Of a stretch of 64,000 nucleotides of DNA, positions 52,829 to 61,245 are shown piece by piece. Below the pieces are notes generated by a model. That model was given only the letters and a program-made list of their open reading frames with translations, was not told the DNA's origin and ran no database searches. The position numbers and the translations under genes were made by a program. The DNA lies in assembly GCF_016863315.1 (NCBI RefSeq), contig NZ_BOOQ01000003.1:310001-374000 (forward strand), written 5' to 3'. Source of the stretch: Planotetraspora silvatica. Its GTDB lineage: Bacteria; Actinomycetota; Actinomycetes; Streptosporangiales; Streptosporangiaceae. The stretch's first letter is position 1, and the number at the start of each line of letters is the position of its first letter.

Positions 52829-53439
52829 TCGCCCCTCCTGACGCGGGACCGTACGCCTTCGCGGAAGGCCTGACCGACGCGGTCCTGTTCGAGCAGTCTC
52901 TGAAACAGCCAGAGCGGTTCGCGGCCGTCTTCGACCGGCACAACGATGAGATCTATCGCTATGCCGTCAGGCGGCTCGGGCCGGAGATGGCCGAGGACGT
53001 CGTCGCCGAGACCTTCCTCACGGCCTTCCGCAAGCGTGGCACGTACGACAGGGAGCGCCCGGACGCCCGTCCGTGGCTGTACGGCATCGCGACCCATGCC
53101 GTACGCGAGCACCGGCGGGCGGAGGTCCGGCGTAACAAGGCGCTGGCCCGCAGTGAGGCCCACGGCGCGGTCGAGTCGTTCGACGAGCGCAGCGCCTCCA
53201 GGGTGACCGCCGAGCGGCTGCAGCCCAAACTCGCCGCGGTGCTGGCCCGGTTGTCGGCGGCCGACCGTGACCTGCTGCTGCTCATCGCGTGGGCGGACCT
53301 CACGTACGAGGAGGCGGCCCAGGCGCTCGGGGTGCCCATCGGGACGGTCCGATCCCGGTTGCACCGAATCCGTACGAAGGTGCGTCGTGCACTCGGCGGC
53401 ACCGATCCGATGGCGATGAACGAGGAGTCTGCGGTATGA
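52822..53439 (+). CDS. ECF-type RNA polymerase sigma factor
   Basis: The start is uncertain (GTG 52822 or TTG 52825); the better ATG at 52805 reads a short frame into TGA. The 205-residue product has sigma region 2 (FAAVFDRHNDEIYRYAVRRL, MAEDVVAETFLTAF) and region 4 (LSAADRDLLLLIAWADLTYE, then LGVPIGTVRSRLHRIRTK). It is coupled by ATGA to a CU044_5270-type gene that probably modulates it, an arrangement repeated in many actinomycete genomes. Confidence 0.88.
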   Translation: MLIAPPDAGPYAFAEGLTDAVLFEQSLKQPERFAAVFDRHNDEIYRYAVRRLGPEMAEDVVAETFLTAFRKRGTYDRERPDARPWLYGIATHAVREHRRAEVRRNKALARSEAHGAVESFDERSASRVTAERLQPKLAAVLARLSAADRDLLLLIAWADLTYEEAAQALGVPIGTVRSRLHRIRTKVRRALGGTDPMAMNEESAV

Positions 53440-54464
53440 GCACCGACGAGATCACGACCTTCCGCGAGGCCCGCCCGGAGGCGACGCCGTACGACTCCGG
53501 AGCGAGGGCCCGCCTGCGCGCCCGGCTGGTCGACGAGGCCACGGCGGTGCCGCACGCGCGTCCGCTCGGAGGGTGGTCGGCGCGTCGCCGCTTCGTGACG
53601 GTCGGGGTCCTCACCGCCGCACTCGTGGCCGGCATCACCGTCGTACAGAACATCGATCTGAGCGGCCGTCCCACGGGGAACCCCACCACGCCGGGTGAGT
53701 CGCGAAGGCCTCTTCTGCTGGGTCCGGTCGCCAACGCCGAGGACCTGGCGCAGGCGGCGGCGCAGCAGGCCGCCGCCGACCCCGACGCACGACCCCGCCC
53801 GGACCAGTGGTCCTACGCGAAGACCGTCTTGGCCATGTCTTCGAAGGGAACGGGCGGCGCGCTGTTCGGTCCGCCTGACAGGCGTCTCACGGTGGAGCAG
53901 TGGCGCCGCGTGGACGGCAAGCAGTCGGCGACCATCGAGGAAGGGAAACTCCAGATACAGAATGCCGCGGGGATGGGCGCCTCGCCCCGCAGCGATTACC
54001 CGTATCTGCTGTCGCTCCCCGAAGACGCGGATGCGCTCCTCGACCAGGTGTACAAGGTGGTGGACGAGGAGAACGGCGGTGAGAAGGTGCCCAGCACAGC
54101 GCGGGCGGACAGGGCGTTCCAGGTCATCGAGATCTACATGCGGGACAGTGCCCTGCCGTCCAAGCTGCGGGCCGCGATGTACGGGGCACTCGCGAAGATC
54201 CCGGGAGTGCGGTACGAGGCCAAGGCCGCGGACATCCAGGGGAGGCCGGGCGTCACCCTCTACCGAATCGTCGAGGGTTACCTGCGCAGCGAGATCATCG
54301 TGAACCCGAAGACCTACGAGTACATGGGGTTCCGCTTCATCGCCGTCAAGGATCACGTCTCCACAGGTCTCGACATGGATCTTCACACGAAGAAGGGCCA
54401 GATTCTCGGGTGGGGCGGCCTGCTCAAGGCGACCATCGTCGACAGGGCCGGCCAGCGGTCCTAG
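53436..54464 (+). CDS. CU044_5270-family membrane protein
   Basis: The 342-residue product has an ATGA overlap with the sigma gene. A short cytosolic N-terminus is followed by one helix (FVTVGVLTAALVAGITVVQN) and a long extracellular domain with PDQWSYAKTVLAMSSKG, RRVDGKQSATIEEGKLQIQN and IPGVRYEAKAADIQGRPGVT, typical of this family. The position after an ECF sigma gene and the topology suggest an anti-sigma-like or signal-sensing partner, but no zinc-binding anti-sigma motif is visible. Confidence 0.85.
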   Translation: MSTDEITTFREARPEATPYDSGARARLRARLVDEATAVPHARPLGGWSARRRFVTVGVLTAALVAGITVVQNIDLSGRPTGNPTTPGESRRPLLLGPVANAEDLAQAAAQQAAADPDARPRPDQWSYAKTVLAMSSKGTGGALFGPPDRRLTVEQWRRVDGKQSATIEEGKLQIQNAAGMGASPRSDYPYLLSLPEDADALLDQVYKVVDEENGGEKVPSTARADRAFQVIEIYMRDSALPSKLRAAMYGALAKIPGVRYEAKAADIQGRPGVTLYRIVEGYLRSEIIVNPKTYEYMGFRFIAVKDHVSTGLDMDLHTKKGQILGWGGLLKATIVDRAGQRS

Positions 54465-54613
54465 TGCGTCGGTCGTAGTACCAGGGGCGAACGACTCCGA
54501 ACTCCGGCGAGCGTCCGCGGCGCCGCCGGAGCGAGCGAGACAGGTGAGTGCCCTTTCGTGGTCTTCTCGCCCGAAAACCGCCAGACTCTCTGGGGGATCG
54601 CCAAAGGAGTCGA

Positions 54614-55057
54614 ATGACCGAGATGTCTGCACCAGGGTCGAAGCGGAAGCGCCTGTCGCGTGTGGCTCTGCTTTGGGCGCTGCTCGCAGCCGTCGTGCTC
54701 GTCGCCGGGTTCGTCCTCCTCGACCGCGACGACTACGAGCAGGCCGACCTCTCGTTCGTCACCGGGCAGATCCAGGAGCACAAGGTCTCGAGCGCCACCA
54801 TCAAAGACGCGGAACAGCGTGTCGAGATCACGACCACCGATGGTCGGCGCTTCCATGCCGAATGGGATGACTCCGGTCGGGCGCGAGAGCTGAACGACAT
54901 CCTGCAAGAAGCTCAGCCGGTGGACGGTTACACCATGGAAGTGCCGTCGTCGAACCGCTTCTTCCTTGGTCCACTGGAGATCTTCGCCGCAGTGGTTCTC
55001 CTGGCAGTCCTCGTCGTCTTTCTCCGCCGCGCCAGACGGCTCGGGAAGGACCACTGA
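54614..55057 (+). CDS. FtsH N-terminal (extracellular) domain-like membrane protein
   Basis: The 147-residue product has AAAGGAG upstream. It has an N-terminal helix (VALLWALLAAVVLVAGFVLL), an extracellular domain (about 40-110) with LSFVTGQIQEHKVSSATIKD and VEITTTDGRRFHAEWDDSGR as in the FtsH_ext domain, then a second helix (GPLEIFAAVVLLAVLVVFL). The AAA and protease domains are absent and are not encoded downstream. It could be a decoy or partner of full-length FtsH, or an independent regulator. Confidence 0.7.
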   Translation: MTEMSAPGSKRKRLSRVALLWALLAAVVLVAGFVLLDRDDYEQADLSFVTGQIQEHKVSSATIKDAEQRVEITTTDGRRFHAEWDDSGRARELNDILQEAQPVDGYTMEVPSSNRFFLGPLEIFAAVVLLAVLVVFLRRARRLGKDH

Positions 55058-55093
55058 GCGCCGCCGATCGCGTGGTGCGTCCGTCGGCAAGTT

Positions 55094-55144
55094 TTGGACT
55101 TGCCGGTCCAATACAGGCCTGTCAGTGTGGACCTGTCGGTCCAA
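55094..55144 (+). promoter_or_regulatory. Two operator-like repeats before the SDR gene
   Basis: TTGGACTTGCCGGTCCAA (55094-55111) and GTGGACCTGTCGGTCCAA (55127-55144) are related palindromes 33 bases apart, about three helical turns. They lie upstream of the SDR gene start and resemble paired sites for a dimeric regulator. Confidence 0.6.
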
Positions 55145-55216
55145 TTTGGGCCGTGTAATCCCGCGAGGCGGAACGGGGCTCGATTGCGCTCGGGGCCCGT
55201 GGAGGAGATCACTGAC

Positions 55217-56014
55217 ATGGATTTGCAGCTCAGCGGCAAGCGAGCACTCGTCACAGGGTCGAGCGCCGGCCTCGGTGAGGTGATCGCCAGGCACTTGGCC
55301 GCCGAAGGCGCCGCCGTCGTCGTGCACGGACGGGACGAGGCAAGGACCGCGGCGGTGGCCGGTTCCATCCGGGAGAAGGGGGCCGACGCCGCCGTCGCCA
55401 TCGGCGATCTCGCCACGGACGCCGGCGCCGAGGAGGTCGCGACCGCGGCACTCAAGGGAGGACCGGTCGACATCCTCGTCAACAACGTGGGCGTCTACGA
55501 CCCGTCGGTGGGGTGGGCCGATTCCTCATCCGTGGAATGGGCCGGGATCTACAACATCAACGTCATCTCCAGCGTGCGGATGATCCAGCATCTCGTCCCC
55601 GGCATGCGCGAGCGCGGCTGGGGCCGGGTGATTCAGATCAGCAGCGTGCTCGGGGACCTGCCGCAGGCGAGCCAGCCCCATTACGCCGCGACCAACGCCG
55701 CCCGCAACAACCTCGCCGCGTCCCTCGCGCGTGAGCTGAAGCATTCCGGAGTGACGTCCAACGCCGTAGCGGCGGGAGGCGTTCTCACCCCCGGCATCCA
55801 GGACTTCCTGACGGATCTGGGCAGGCAGAGCGGCTGGGGGGAGACCTGGGAGGAGATCGAGCCGAACGCCGTCAACGCTCTGTCGCCCAACGACGTCGGC
55901 CGCGTCGGCCGGCCACGCGGCTACGCCGACCTCGTCTCGTACCTGGCCAGCCCGCTTGCCGGCTACATCACCGGCGCGACTTTGCGGATCGACGGCGGCT
56001 GGTACGACGCGTGA
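55217..56014 (+). CDS. SDR-family oxidoreductase with altered catalytic motif
   Basis: The 265-residue product has GGAGGAG before the ATG. The Rossmann motif TGSSAGLGEVIARHLA, the NNVG segment (LVNNVGVYD) and the active-site Ser in IQISSVLG are present. The usual YxxxK reads YAATN, so the catalytic Lys is Asn here. The C-terminal ITGATLRIDGGWYDA is standard for classical SDRs. Either catalysis is altered, or the protein has another role. Controlled probably through the repeats at 55094-55144. Confidence 0.85.
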   Translation: MDLQLSGKRALVTGSSAGLGEVIARHLAAEGAAVVVHGRDEARTAAVAGSIREKGADAAVAIGDLATDAGAEEVATAALKGGPVDILVNNVGVYDPSVGWADSSSVEWAGIYNINVISSVRMIQHLVPGMRERGWGRVIQISSVLGDLPQASQPHYAATNAARNNLAASLARELKHSGVTSNAVAAGGVLTPGIQDFLTDLGRQSGWGETWEEIEPNAVNALSPNDVGRVGRPRGYADLVSYLASPLAGYITGATLRIDGGWYDA

Positions 56015-56050
56015 CCCAGGGAGACGGATCAGAAAGCCGCTTCCTAACAG

Positions 56051-56079
56051 TTGACGTGACCGTAGTGTAAAAGTAACCT
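56051..56079 (+). promoter_or_regulatory. Housekeeping-type promoter of the glucanase gene
   Basis: TTGACG (56051-56056), 17 bases, TAACCT (56074-56079). The start codon lies 264 bases downstream, so the transcript would have a leader of about 255 bases. Confidence 0.6.
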
Positions 56080-56342
56080 TTGGGCAACGTCCTGCAAGAT
56101 TCTTGCAAATCACTGTTCATTTCTCTCTATTCTCCGCAAGTTCTGGTTGAGCGCACTGCGTCCGTGCGCCTGGCCCCGCCCCCATCCCTCATGGAGGCCC
56201 CAGGTGATGTCGGCTACCGCATTGCGCGGTCGGGCGCCGCCCCACGCGGCACGGACCAGCGCCTTCCTCCCTCTGCGTTGAGATCAGCACCCCCCGGGAC
56301 GGCTCCCCGCCGAACCCTGCGTCCCTGACGAGAGAGAACGTG

Positions 56343-59300
56343 ATGAGCAAAAAGAACCCTGTTTTACGGCTGGTCGCGGCCATGCTCGCGGCCTGCCTGC
56401 TCGTTCTGGCGGGACCGGTGCTTCCGGCCTCGGCAGCGGGTCCGAACCTGGCGGCCGGTAAGCCGATGTCGGCGAGCAGCTTCGCGGACGTCTACGGAGC
56501 GGGTAATGCCGGTGACGGTAATCAGAACACGTATTGGGAGAGCGCGAACAACGCCTTCCCGCAGTGGATTCAGGTGGATCTGGGGTCCGCGGTCAGCGTG
56601 AACCAGGTCGTGTTGAAGGTGCCGGCGCCGAGTGCGTGGGCGACCAGGACGCAGACGCTGTCGGTTCTGACCGGGACCTCTTCTCCTCCGGCGACCACGA
56701 CCGTGGGGTCGGCGGGGTACACGTTCAATCCGGCGACCGGTAACACGGTGACGATCAACTTCACCGCGACGACGGCGCGGTACGTGCGGCTGAACATCAC
56801 GGGGAACACGGGCTGGCCGGCCGGTCAGATCTCGGAGTTCGAGGTGTACGGTCCAGTCGCCAGTGGGGACACCCAGCCTCCCAGTGCGCCGTCGAACCTG
56901 GCCTACACCGAGCCCGGATCCGGTCAGATCAGGCTGACCTGGGGCGCGTCCACCGACGATGTGGGTGTGACGGGGTATGACGTCTACGCCAACAACGCTC
57001 TGCGGGGCAGTGTGGCTGGCAACGTTTTGACCTACACCGACACGCAGCCGGCCACGGCGACGGTGTCGTATTACGTGAAGGCCAAGGACGCCTCGGGTAA
57101 GCAGTCGGCCGACAGCAACACCGTCACGCGGATCGGCAGCGGCGGTGGTGGAGGCTCCAACCTCGCCATCGGCAAGCCGATCACGGCGTCAGGTTCGGTG
57201 TTCACCTTCGTGCCGGCCAACGCCAACGACAACAGCACCGCGACCTACTGGGAAGGTGCGGGCGGCAGCTACCCCAACACGCTTACCGTCCAGCTCGGGT
57301 CGAACGCCGACGTCAACCAGGTCGTCGTCAAGCTCAACCCCGACAGCTCCTGGGGTCCCCGCACCCAGACCATCCAGGTCCTCGGGCGTGAGCAGAGCGC
57401 CACCACGTTCACCACTTTGACCCAGCCGATCGTCGCCCAGTTCGCCCCCGCCAGCGGCAACACCGTGAGCTTCCCGGTCAGCGGCAGGGTCGCCGACGTC
57501 CAGCTCAAGTTCACGAGCAACTCCGGCGCCCCCGCCGGTCAGGCCGCCGAGTTCCAGGTCATCGGCGTCCCGGCACCCAACCCCGACCTCGCGGTCACCA
57601 ACCTCACGTGGACCCCGGCCTCCCCGAACGAGACCAACGCGATCACCCTGTCGGCCACGGTCAGGAACTCGGGCACCGCGGCCTCCGCCGCGGACGACGT
57701 CAACCTCTACCTCGGCGGCGCTCTGGTCGGCACCGCGAACATCCCCGGCCTGCCCGTCAACGGCACCGCCACGGTGACCCAGAACATCGGCACCCGCGGT
57801 GAGGGGACCTACACCGTCAGCGCCCGGGTGGACGCGGACAACACGGTCTTCGAGCAGAACGAGACCAACAACACCTTCACCGCGGCGTCGTCGCTGGTCG
57901 TCGCCCAGGCTCCCGGCCCCGACCTGCAGGTCCTCAGCGTCAGCTCCAATCCGCCGAACCCGGCGGTCGGAGCGGCCGTGACGTTCAACGTGGCGGTGAA
58001 GAACCGCGGAACCGCCGCTTCCGGCGCGACCACGGTCACCCGTGTGGCGGTGGGCGGCACCACGCTCAACACCAACACGCCGTCGATCGCGGCGGGCGCG
58101 ACGGCCAACGTGGCCATCAGCGGCAGTTGGACGGCCACCAGCGGCGGCGCCACCATCACCGCCACCGCCGACGCGACCGACGTGGTCGCCGAGACCAACG
58201 AGACCAACAACACGTTCTCGCAGGCGATCGTGGTCGGACGCGGGGCGGCGGTTCCGTGGGTCGAGTACGAGGCCGAATCCGCCAACTACCAGGGCACCCT
58301 GCTGGAGGCCGACCCGCTGCGCACCTTCGGGCACACCAACTTCGCCACCGAATCCTCCGGGCGGAAGTCGGTGCGGCTGAACAGCACGGGACAGTTCGTC
58401 GAGTTCACCTCCACCAGCCCCTCCAACTCGATCGTCGTGCGCAACTCCATCCCCGACGCGCCGAACGGCGGCGGCATCGAGGCCAGCATCAGCCTGTACA
58501 TCAACGGCACCTTCTCCAGGAAGCTGACCCTCTCCTCACGGCACAGCTGGCTGTACGGGAACACCGACGGCCCCGAAGCTCTGACGAACACGCCGCAGGG
58601 CGACGCGAGGCGGCTGTTCGACGAGTCGAATGCGCTGCTCACGCAGAGCTACCCGGCCGGCACCAAGTTCCGGTTGCAGCGCGACGCGACCGACACGGCC
58701 TCGTTCTACATCATCGACCTGATCGACCTGGAGCAGGTGGCGCCACCGGCGAGCCAGCCCGCCGGTTGCACCTCGATCACGGCCTACGGGGCGGTGCCCA
58801 ATGACGGGCTCGACGACACGGCCGCCATCCAGCGGGCGGTGACCGACGACCAGAACGGGGTCATCAGCTGCGTGTGGATCCCGGCGGGGCAGTGGCGTCA
58901 GGAGCAGAAGATCCTCACCGACGACCCGCTGAACCGGGGTCAGTACAACCAGGTGGGCATCAGCAACGTCACGATCCGCGGCGCGGGGATGTGGCACTCC
59001 CAGCTGTACACCCTGACCGAGCCGCAGGACGTGGTGGGCGGCATCAACCACCCGCACGAGGGCAACTTCGGCTTCGACATCGACGACAACGTCCAGATCT
59101 CCGACATCGCCATCTTCGGCTCAGGCCGTATCCGCGGCGGCGACGGCAACGATGAGGGCGGCGTCGGCCTGAACGGGCGGTTCGGCAAGAACACCAAGAT
59201 CTCCAACGTCTGGATCGAACACGCCAACGTGGGCGTCTGGGTCGGTCGTGACTACGACAACATCCCCGCCCTGTGGGGACCCGCCGACGGGCTCGAGTTC

Positions 59301-59987
59301 AGCGGCATGCGCGTCCGCGACACCTACGCCGACGGGATCAACTTCACCAACGGCACGCGCAACTCGAAGGTGTTCAACTCCTCGTTCCGCACCACCGGCG
59401 ACGACGCCCTGGCGGTCTGGGCCAACCAGGCCGTGAAGGACCAGGTCGTCGACAACACGCACGACAACCACTTCATCAACAACACCGTCCAGCTGCCCTG
59501 GCGCGCGAACGGCATCGCGATCTACGGCGGCTACGACAACTCGATCGAGAACAACCTGATCTACGACACCATGAACTACCCGGGCATCATGCTGGCGACC
59601 GACCACAGTCCCCTGCCCTTCTCGGGGACCACGTTGATCGCCAACAACGGGATCTACCGCAGCGGCGGCGTCTTCTGGAACGAGGACCAGGAGTTCGGCG
59701 CCATCACGCTGTTCCCGTCGAGCAGGGACATCACCGGCGTCACCATCCGCGACACCGACATCTCCGACTCGACCTACGACGGCATCCAGTTCAAGACGGG
59801 CGGCGGCAACATGCCGAACGTCGCGATCACCAATGTGAAGATCGACAAGTCCAACAACGGCGCCGGCATCCTGGCCATGAGCGGAGCCCGCGGCAACGCG
59901 ACGCTGACGAACGTGACCATCACCAACTCGGCCGACGGCGACATCGTGAAGCAACCGGGATCGCAGTTCACGATCACGGGCCCCTGA
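56343..59987 (+). CDS. Large secreted GH87-type (alpha-1,3-glucanase/mycodextranase) multidomain enzyme
   Basis: The 1214-residue product starts at ATG 56343. A Sec signal is followed by a discoidin/F5/8-type carbohydrate-binding domain (about 35-175), FN3 (180-265), a second discoidin-like domain (273-410), two CARDB-type domains (about 415-515 and 520-625), and a CBM-like region starting VEYEAESANYQG (635-795). A right-handed beta-helix (about 800-1214) begins ITAYGAVPNDGLDDTAAIQR, with DGINFTNGT and TTGDDALAVW acting as probable catalytic Asp regions of GH87. The enzyme likely attacks alpha-1,3-glucan of fungal walls or dental-type polymers. Exact specificity is unproved. Confidence 0.82.
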   Translation: MSKKNPVLRLVAAMLAACLLVLAGPVLPASAAGPNLAAGKPMSASSFADVYGAGNAGDGNQNTYWESANNAFPQWIQVDLGSAVSVNQVVLKVPAPSAWATRTQTLSVLTGTSSPPATTTVGSAGYTFNPATGNTVTINFTATTARYVRLNITGNTGWPAGQISEFEVYGPVASGDTQPPSAPSNLAYTEPGSGQIRLTWGASTDDVGVTGYDVYANNALRGSVAGNVLTYTDTQPATATVSYYVKAKDASGKQSADSNTVTRIGSGGGGGSNLAIGKPITASGSVFTFVPANANDNSTATYWEGAGGSYPNTLTVQLGSNADVNQVVVKLNPDSSWGPRTQTIQVLGREQSATTFTTLTQPIVAQFAPASGNTVSFPVSGRVADVQLKFTSNSGAPAGQAAEFQVIGVPAPNPDLAVTNLTWTPASPNETNAITLSATVRNSGTAASAADDVNLYLGGALVGTANIPGLPVNGTATVTQNIGTRGEGTYTVSARVDADNTVFEQNETNNTFTAASSLVVAQAPGPDLQVLSVSSNPPNPAVGAAVTFNVAVKNRGTAASGATTVTRVAVGGTTLNTNTPSIAAGATANVAISGSWTATSGGATITATADATDVVAETNETNNTFSQAIVVGRGAAVPWVEYEAESANYQGTLLEADPLRTFGHTNFATESSGRKSVRLNSTGQFVEFTSTSPSNSIVVRNSIPDAPNGGGIEASISLYINGTFSRKLTLSSRHSWLYGNTDGPEALTNTPQGDARRLFDESNALLTQSYPAGTKFRLQRDATDTASFYIIDLIDLEQVAPPASQPAGCTSITAYGAVPNDGLDDTAAIQRAVTDDQNGVISCVWIPAGQWRQEQKILTDDPLNRGQYNQVGISNVTIRGAGMWHSQLYTLTEPQDVVGGINHPHEGNFGFDIDDNVQISDIAIFGSGRIRGGDGNDEGGVGLNGRFGKNTKISNVWIEHANVGVWVGRDYDNIPALWGPADGLEFSGMRVRDTYADGINFTNGTRNSKVFNSSFRTTGDDALAVWANQAVKDQVVDNTHDNHFINNTVQLPWRANGIAIYGGYDNSIENNLIYDTMNYPGIMLATDHSPLPFSGTTLIANNGIYRSGGVFWNEDQEFGAITLFPSSRDITGVTIRDTDISDSTYDGIQFKTGGGNMPNVAITNVKIDKSNNGAGILAMSGARGNATLTNVTITNSADGDIVKQPGSQFTITGP

Positions 59988-60017
59988 TCTACGCCCGGAC
60001 GCGGTCCGGGGTGTGAA

Positions 60018-60076
60018 CGGCCGGCCATGTGACGTGCTCCGGTTGAGGAACCGGAGCACGCGCCTGGCCGGCCGTA
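60018..60076. terminator. Bidirectional terminator between glucanase and barstar genes
   Basis: The inner stem GTGCTCCGGTT/AACCGGAGCAC (60034-60059) lies within outer ACGGCCGGCCA/TGGCCGGCCGT. It separates convergent genes. Confidence 0.75.
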
Positions 60077-60120
60077 CGGCTGCGTGAGCAGGGGATCGGA
60101 TCGCCGATGCCGTCCGGGGG

Positions 60121-60498
60121 TCAGGCCAGGGCGGCGGCGACCCGTCGGCGGAGCGGCGTTTCCTGGCCGGGCTCGGTGCACAGTGTCACCGTCAGCCCGG
60201 CGTCGGCCGCACCGGCCAGAACGGCCAGCAAGGTGGCGAAGTGCTCGGGGGGCTCGTCGCTCAGAAGTTCCTCGGCGTGCTCCACGATCAGGGCGACGAT
60301 CCCGGTACGGATCACATCGCGCAGGGAGTCGGTGAGCGCGTCCCAGTTACGGCCGAAGTAGCCGGGAAGGCGCAGAGCCCGCGCCGCCTCCTCGAAGAAG
60401 GCGGCGCGGGTCCGGCATGCGCTCCCGTCGACGACCGCCGGCGCCGGGCCGGTGGACACCGTCAGCCATGGCGGCAGCGGACGTTCGGCGGATGTCAT
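60121..60498 (-). CDS. Barstar-family ribonuclease inhibitor
   Basis: The 125-residue product has a barstar core with ALRLPGYFGRNWDALTDSLRD, the helix-strand segment in which Asp residues block the ribonuclease active site. It lies 7 bases after the secreted ribonuclease gene, so the pair forms a toxin-immunity unit; the inhibitor stays in the cytosol. Confidence 0.9.
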   Translation of the reverse strand: MTSAERPLPPWLTVSTGPAPAVVDGSACRTRAAFFEEAARALRLPGYFGRNWDALTDSLRDVIRTGIVALIVEHAEELLSDEPPEHFATLLAVLAGAADAGLTVTLCTEPGQETPLRRRVAAALA

Positions 60499-60505
60499 GG
60501 AGTTC

Positions 60506-60919
60506 CTAGAGCCGGTAGAAGTCGGTGTAGTGGTTCGGGGAGAACCAGGTCACGCCGGTGCTGCGGTTGACGACGATCCGGTACGCGTCACGCGCCGCAC
60601 CCCGTGCCCGGGAGTACACGTCGTACTCGTAGTAGGTGCCCCCGCTGGGGAGCTGGCCCTCACGGTTCTGGAAGCGTCCGCCAGTGTAGTTGTACTTGCC
60701 GCCCGACCAGGTGTACCAGCCGGCGGTGGTGGGGTAGCCCTTGGACTCCCAGATCGCGTCGGCCGAGCGCGCGTCGGCGCACCGCGAGATGGTGCAGGAG
60801 TTGTAGACCGACGCGTTGGCGGGGGTGATGCCGACGAGGCCGATCAGGGACGTGAGGGCGGCGAGCATGACGATGAGCCGTGCCGGCCACGAGGTGCGGG
60901 GGCGTTGCAGGGTGTGCAC
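60506..60919 (-). CDS. Secreted guanyl-specific ribonuclease (barnase/RNase Sa type)
   Basis: The 137-residue product has a signal peptide ending near ANASVY, then an N1/T1-type microbial ribonuclease fold. Catalytic elements are the base Glu98 in TYYEYDV, Arg in RGAARDAYRIVV and His130 in NHYTDFYRL; RFQNREGQLP is the guanine-binding loop region. One disulfide (Cys42-Cys47) is possible in the N-terminal part. With the downstream barstar it forms a secreted toxin-inhibitor pair. Confidence 0.9.
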   Translation of the reverse strand: MHTLQRPRTSWPARLIVMLAALTSLIGLVGITPANASVYNSCTISRCADARSADAIWESKGYPTTAGWYTWSGGKYNYTGGRFQNREGQLPSGGTYYEYDVYSRARGAARDAYRIVVNRSTGVTWFSPNHYTDFYRL

Positions 60920-61245
60920 GAAGCCTCCTACTGGGGGGAACTGCTAGAGGGGGACGAACACTTGTCAGGATCACCGTCAACTCAGGTCAGATAAAGGGGA
61001 AGATCGCCAAAGCTACGGTGAACTCTTCGCGGCGCCGAGCCCTTGCGCGGGCTGTCTCCGTGCCGTCGGCCGCGTGGCCGGACCGGTGGCGCTCCTGTTC
61101 CGGAATCGGAGCCGATCTCGCCAGGCGGGGGGCTTCTTCCCGGACATCATCGCTGGCATTCTGGTGATCCACGGTGCGCGCGCTGGCCGGGGGGAGAGGC
61201 GCAGGACCGGGCTGAAGTTCGCCTCCAGCGAGATGAGGAAAACCC

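Noticed and set aside
53289-54632. Long frames on both strands around the CU044_5270 gene
   Set aside because: They are shadows of the sigma and CU044_5270 genes, and the ATGA junction at 53436 fixes the true frames.
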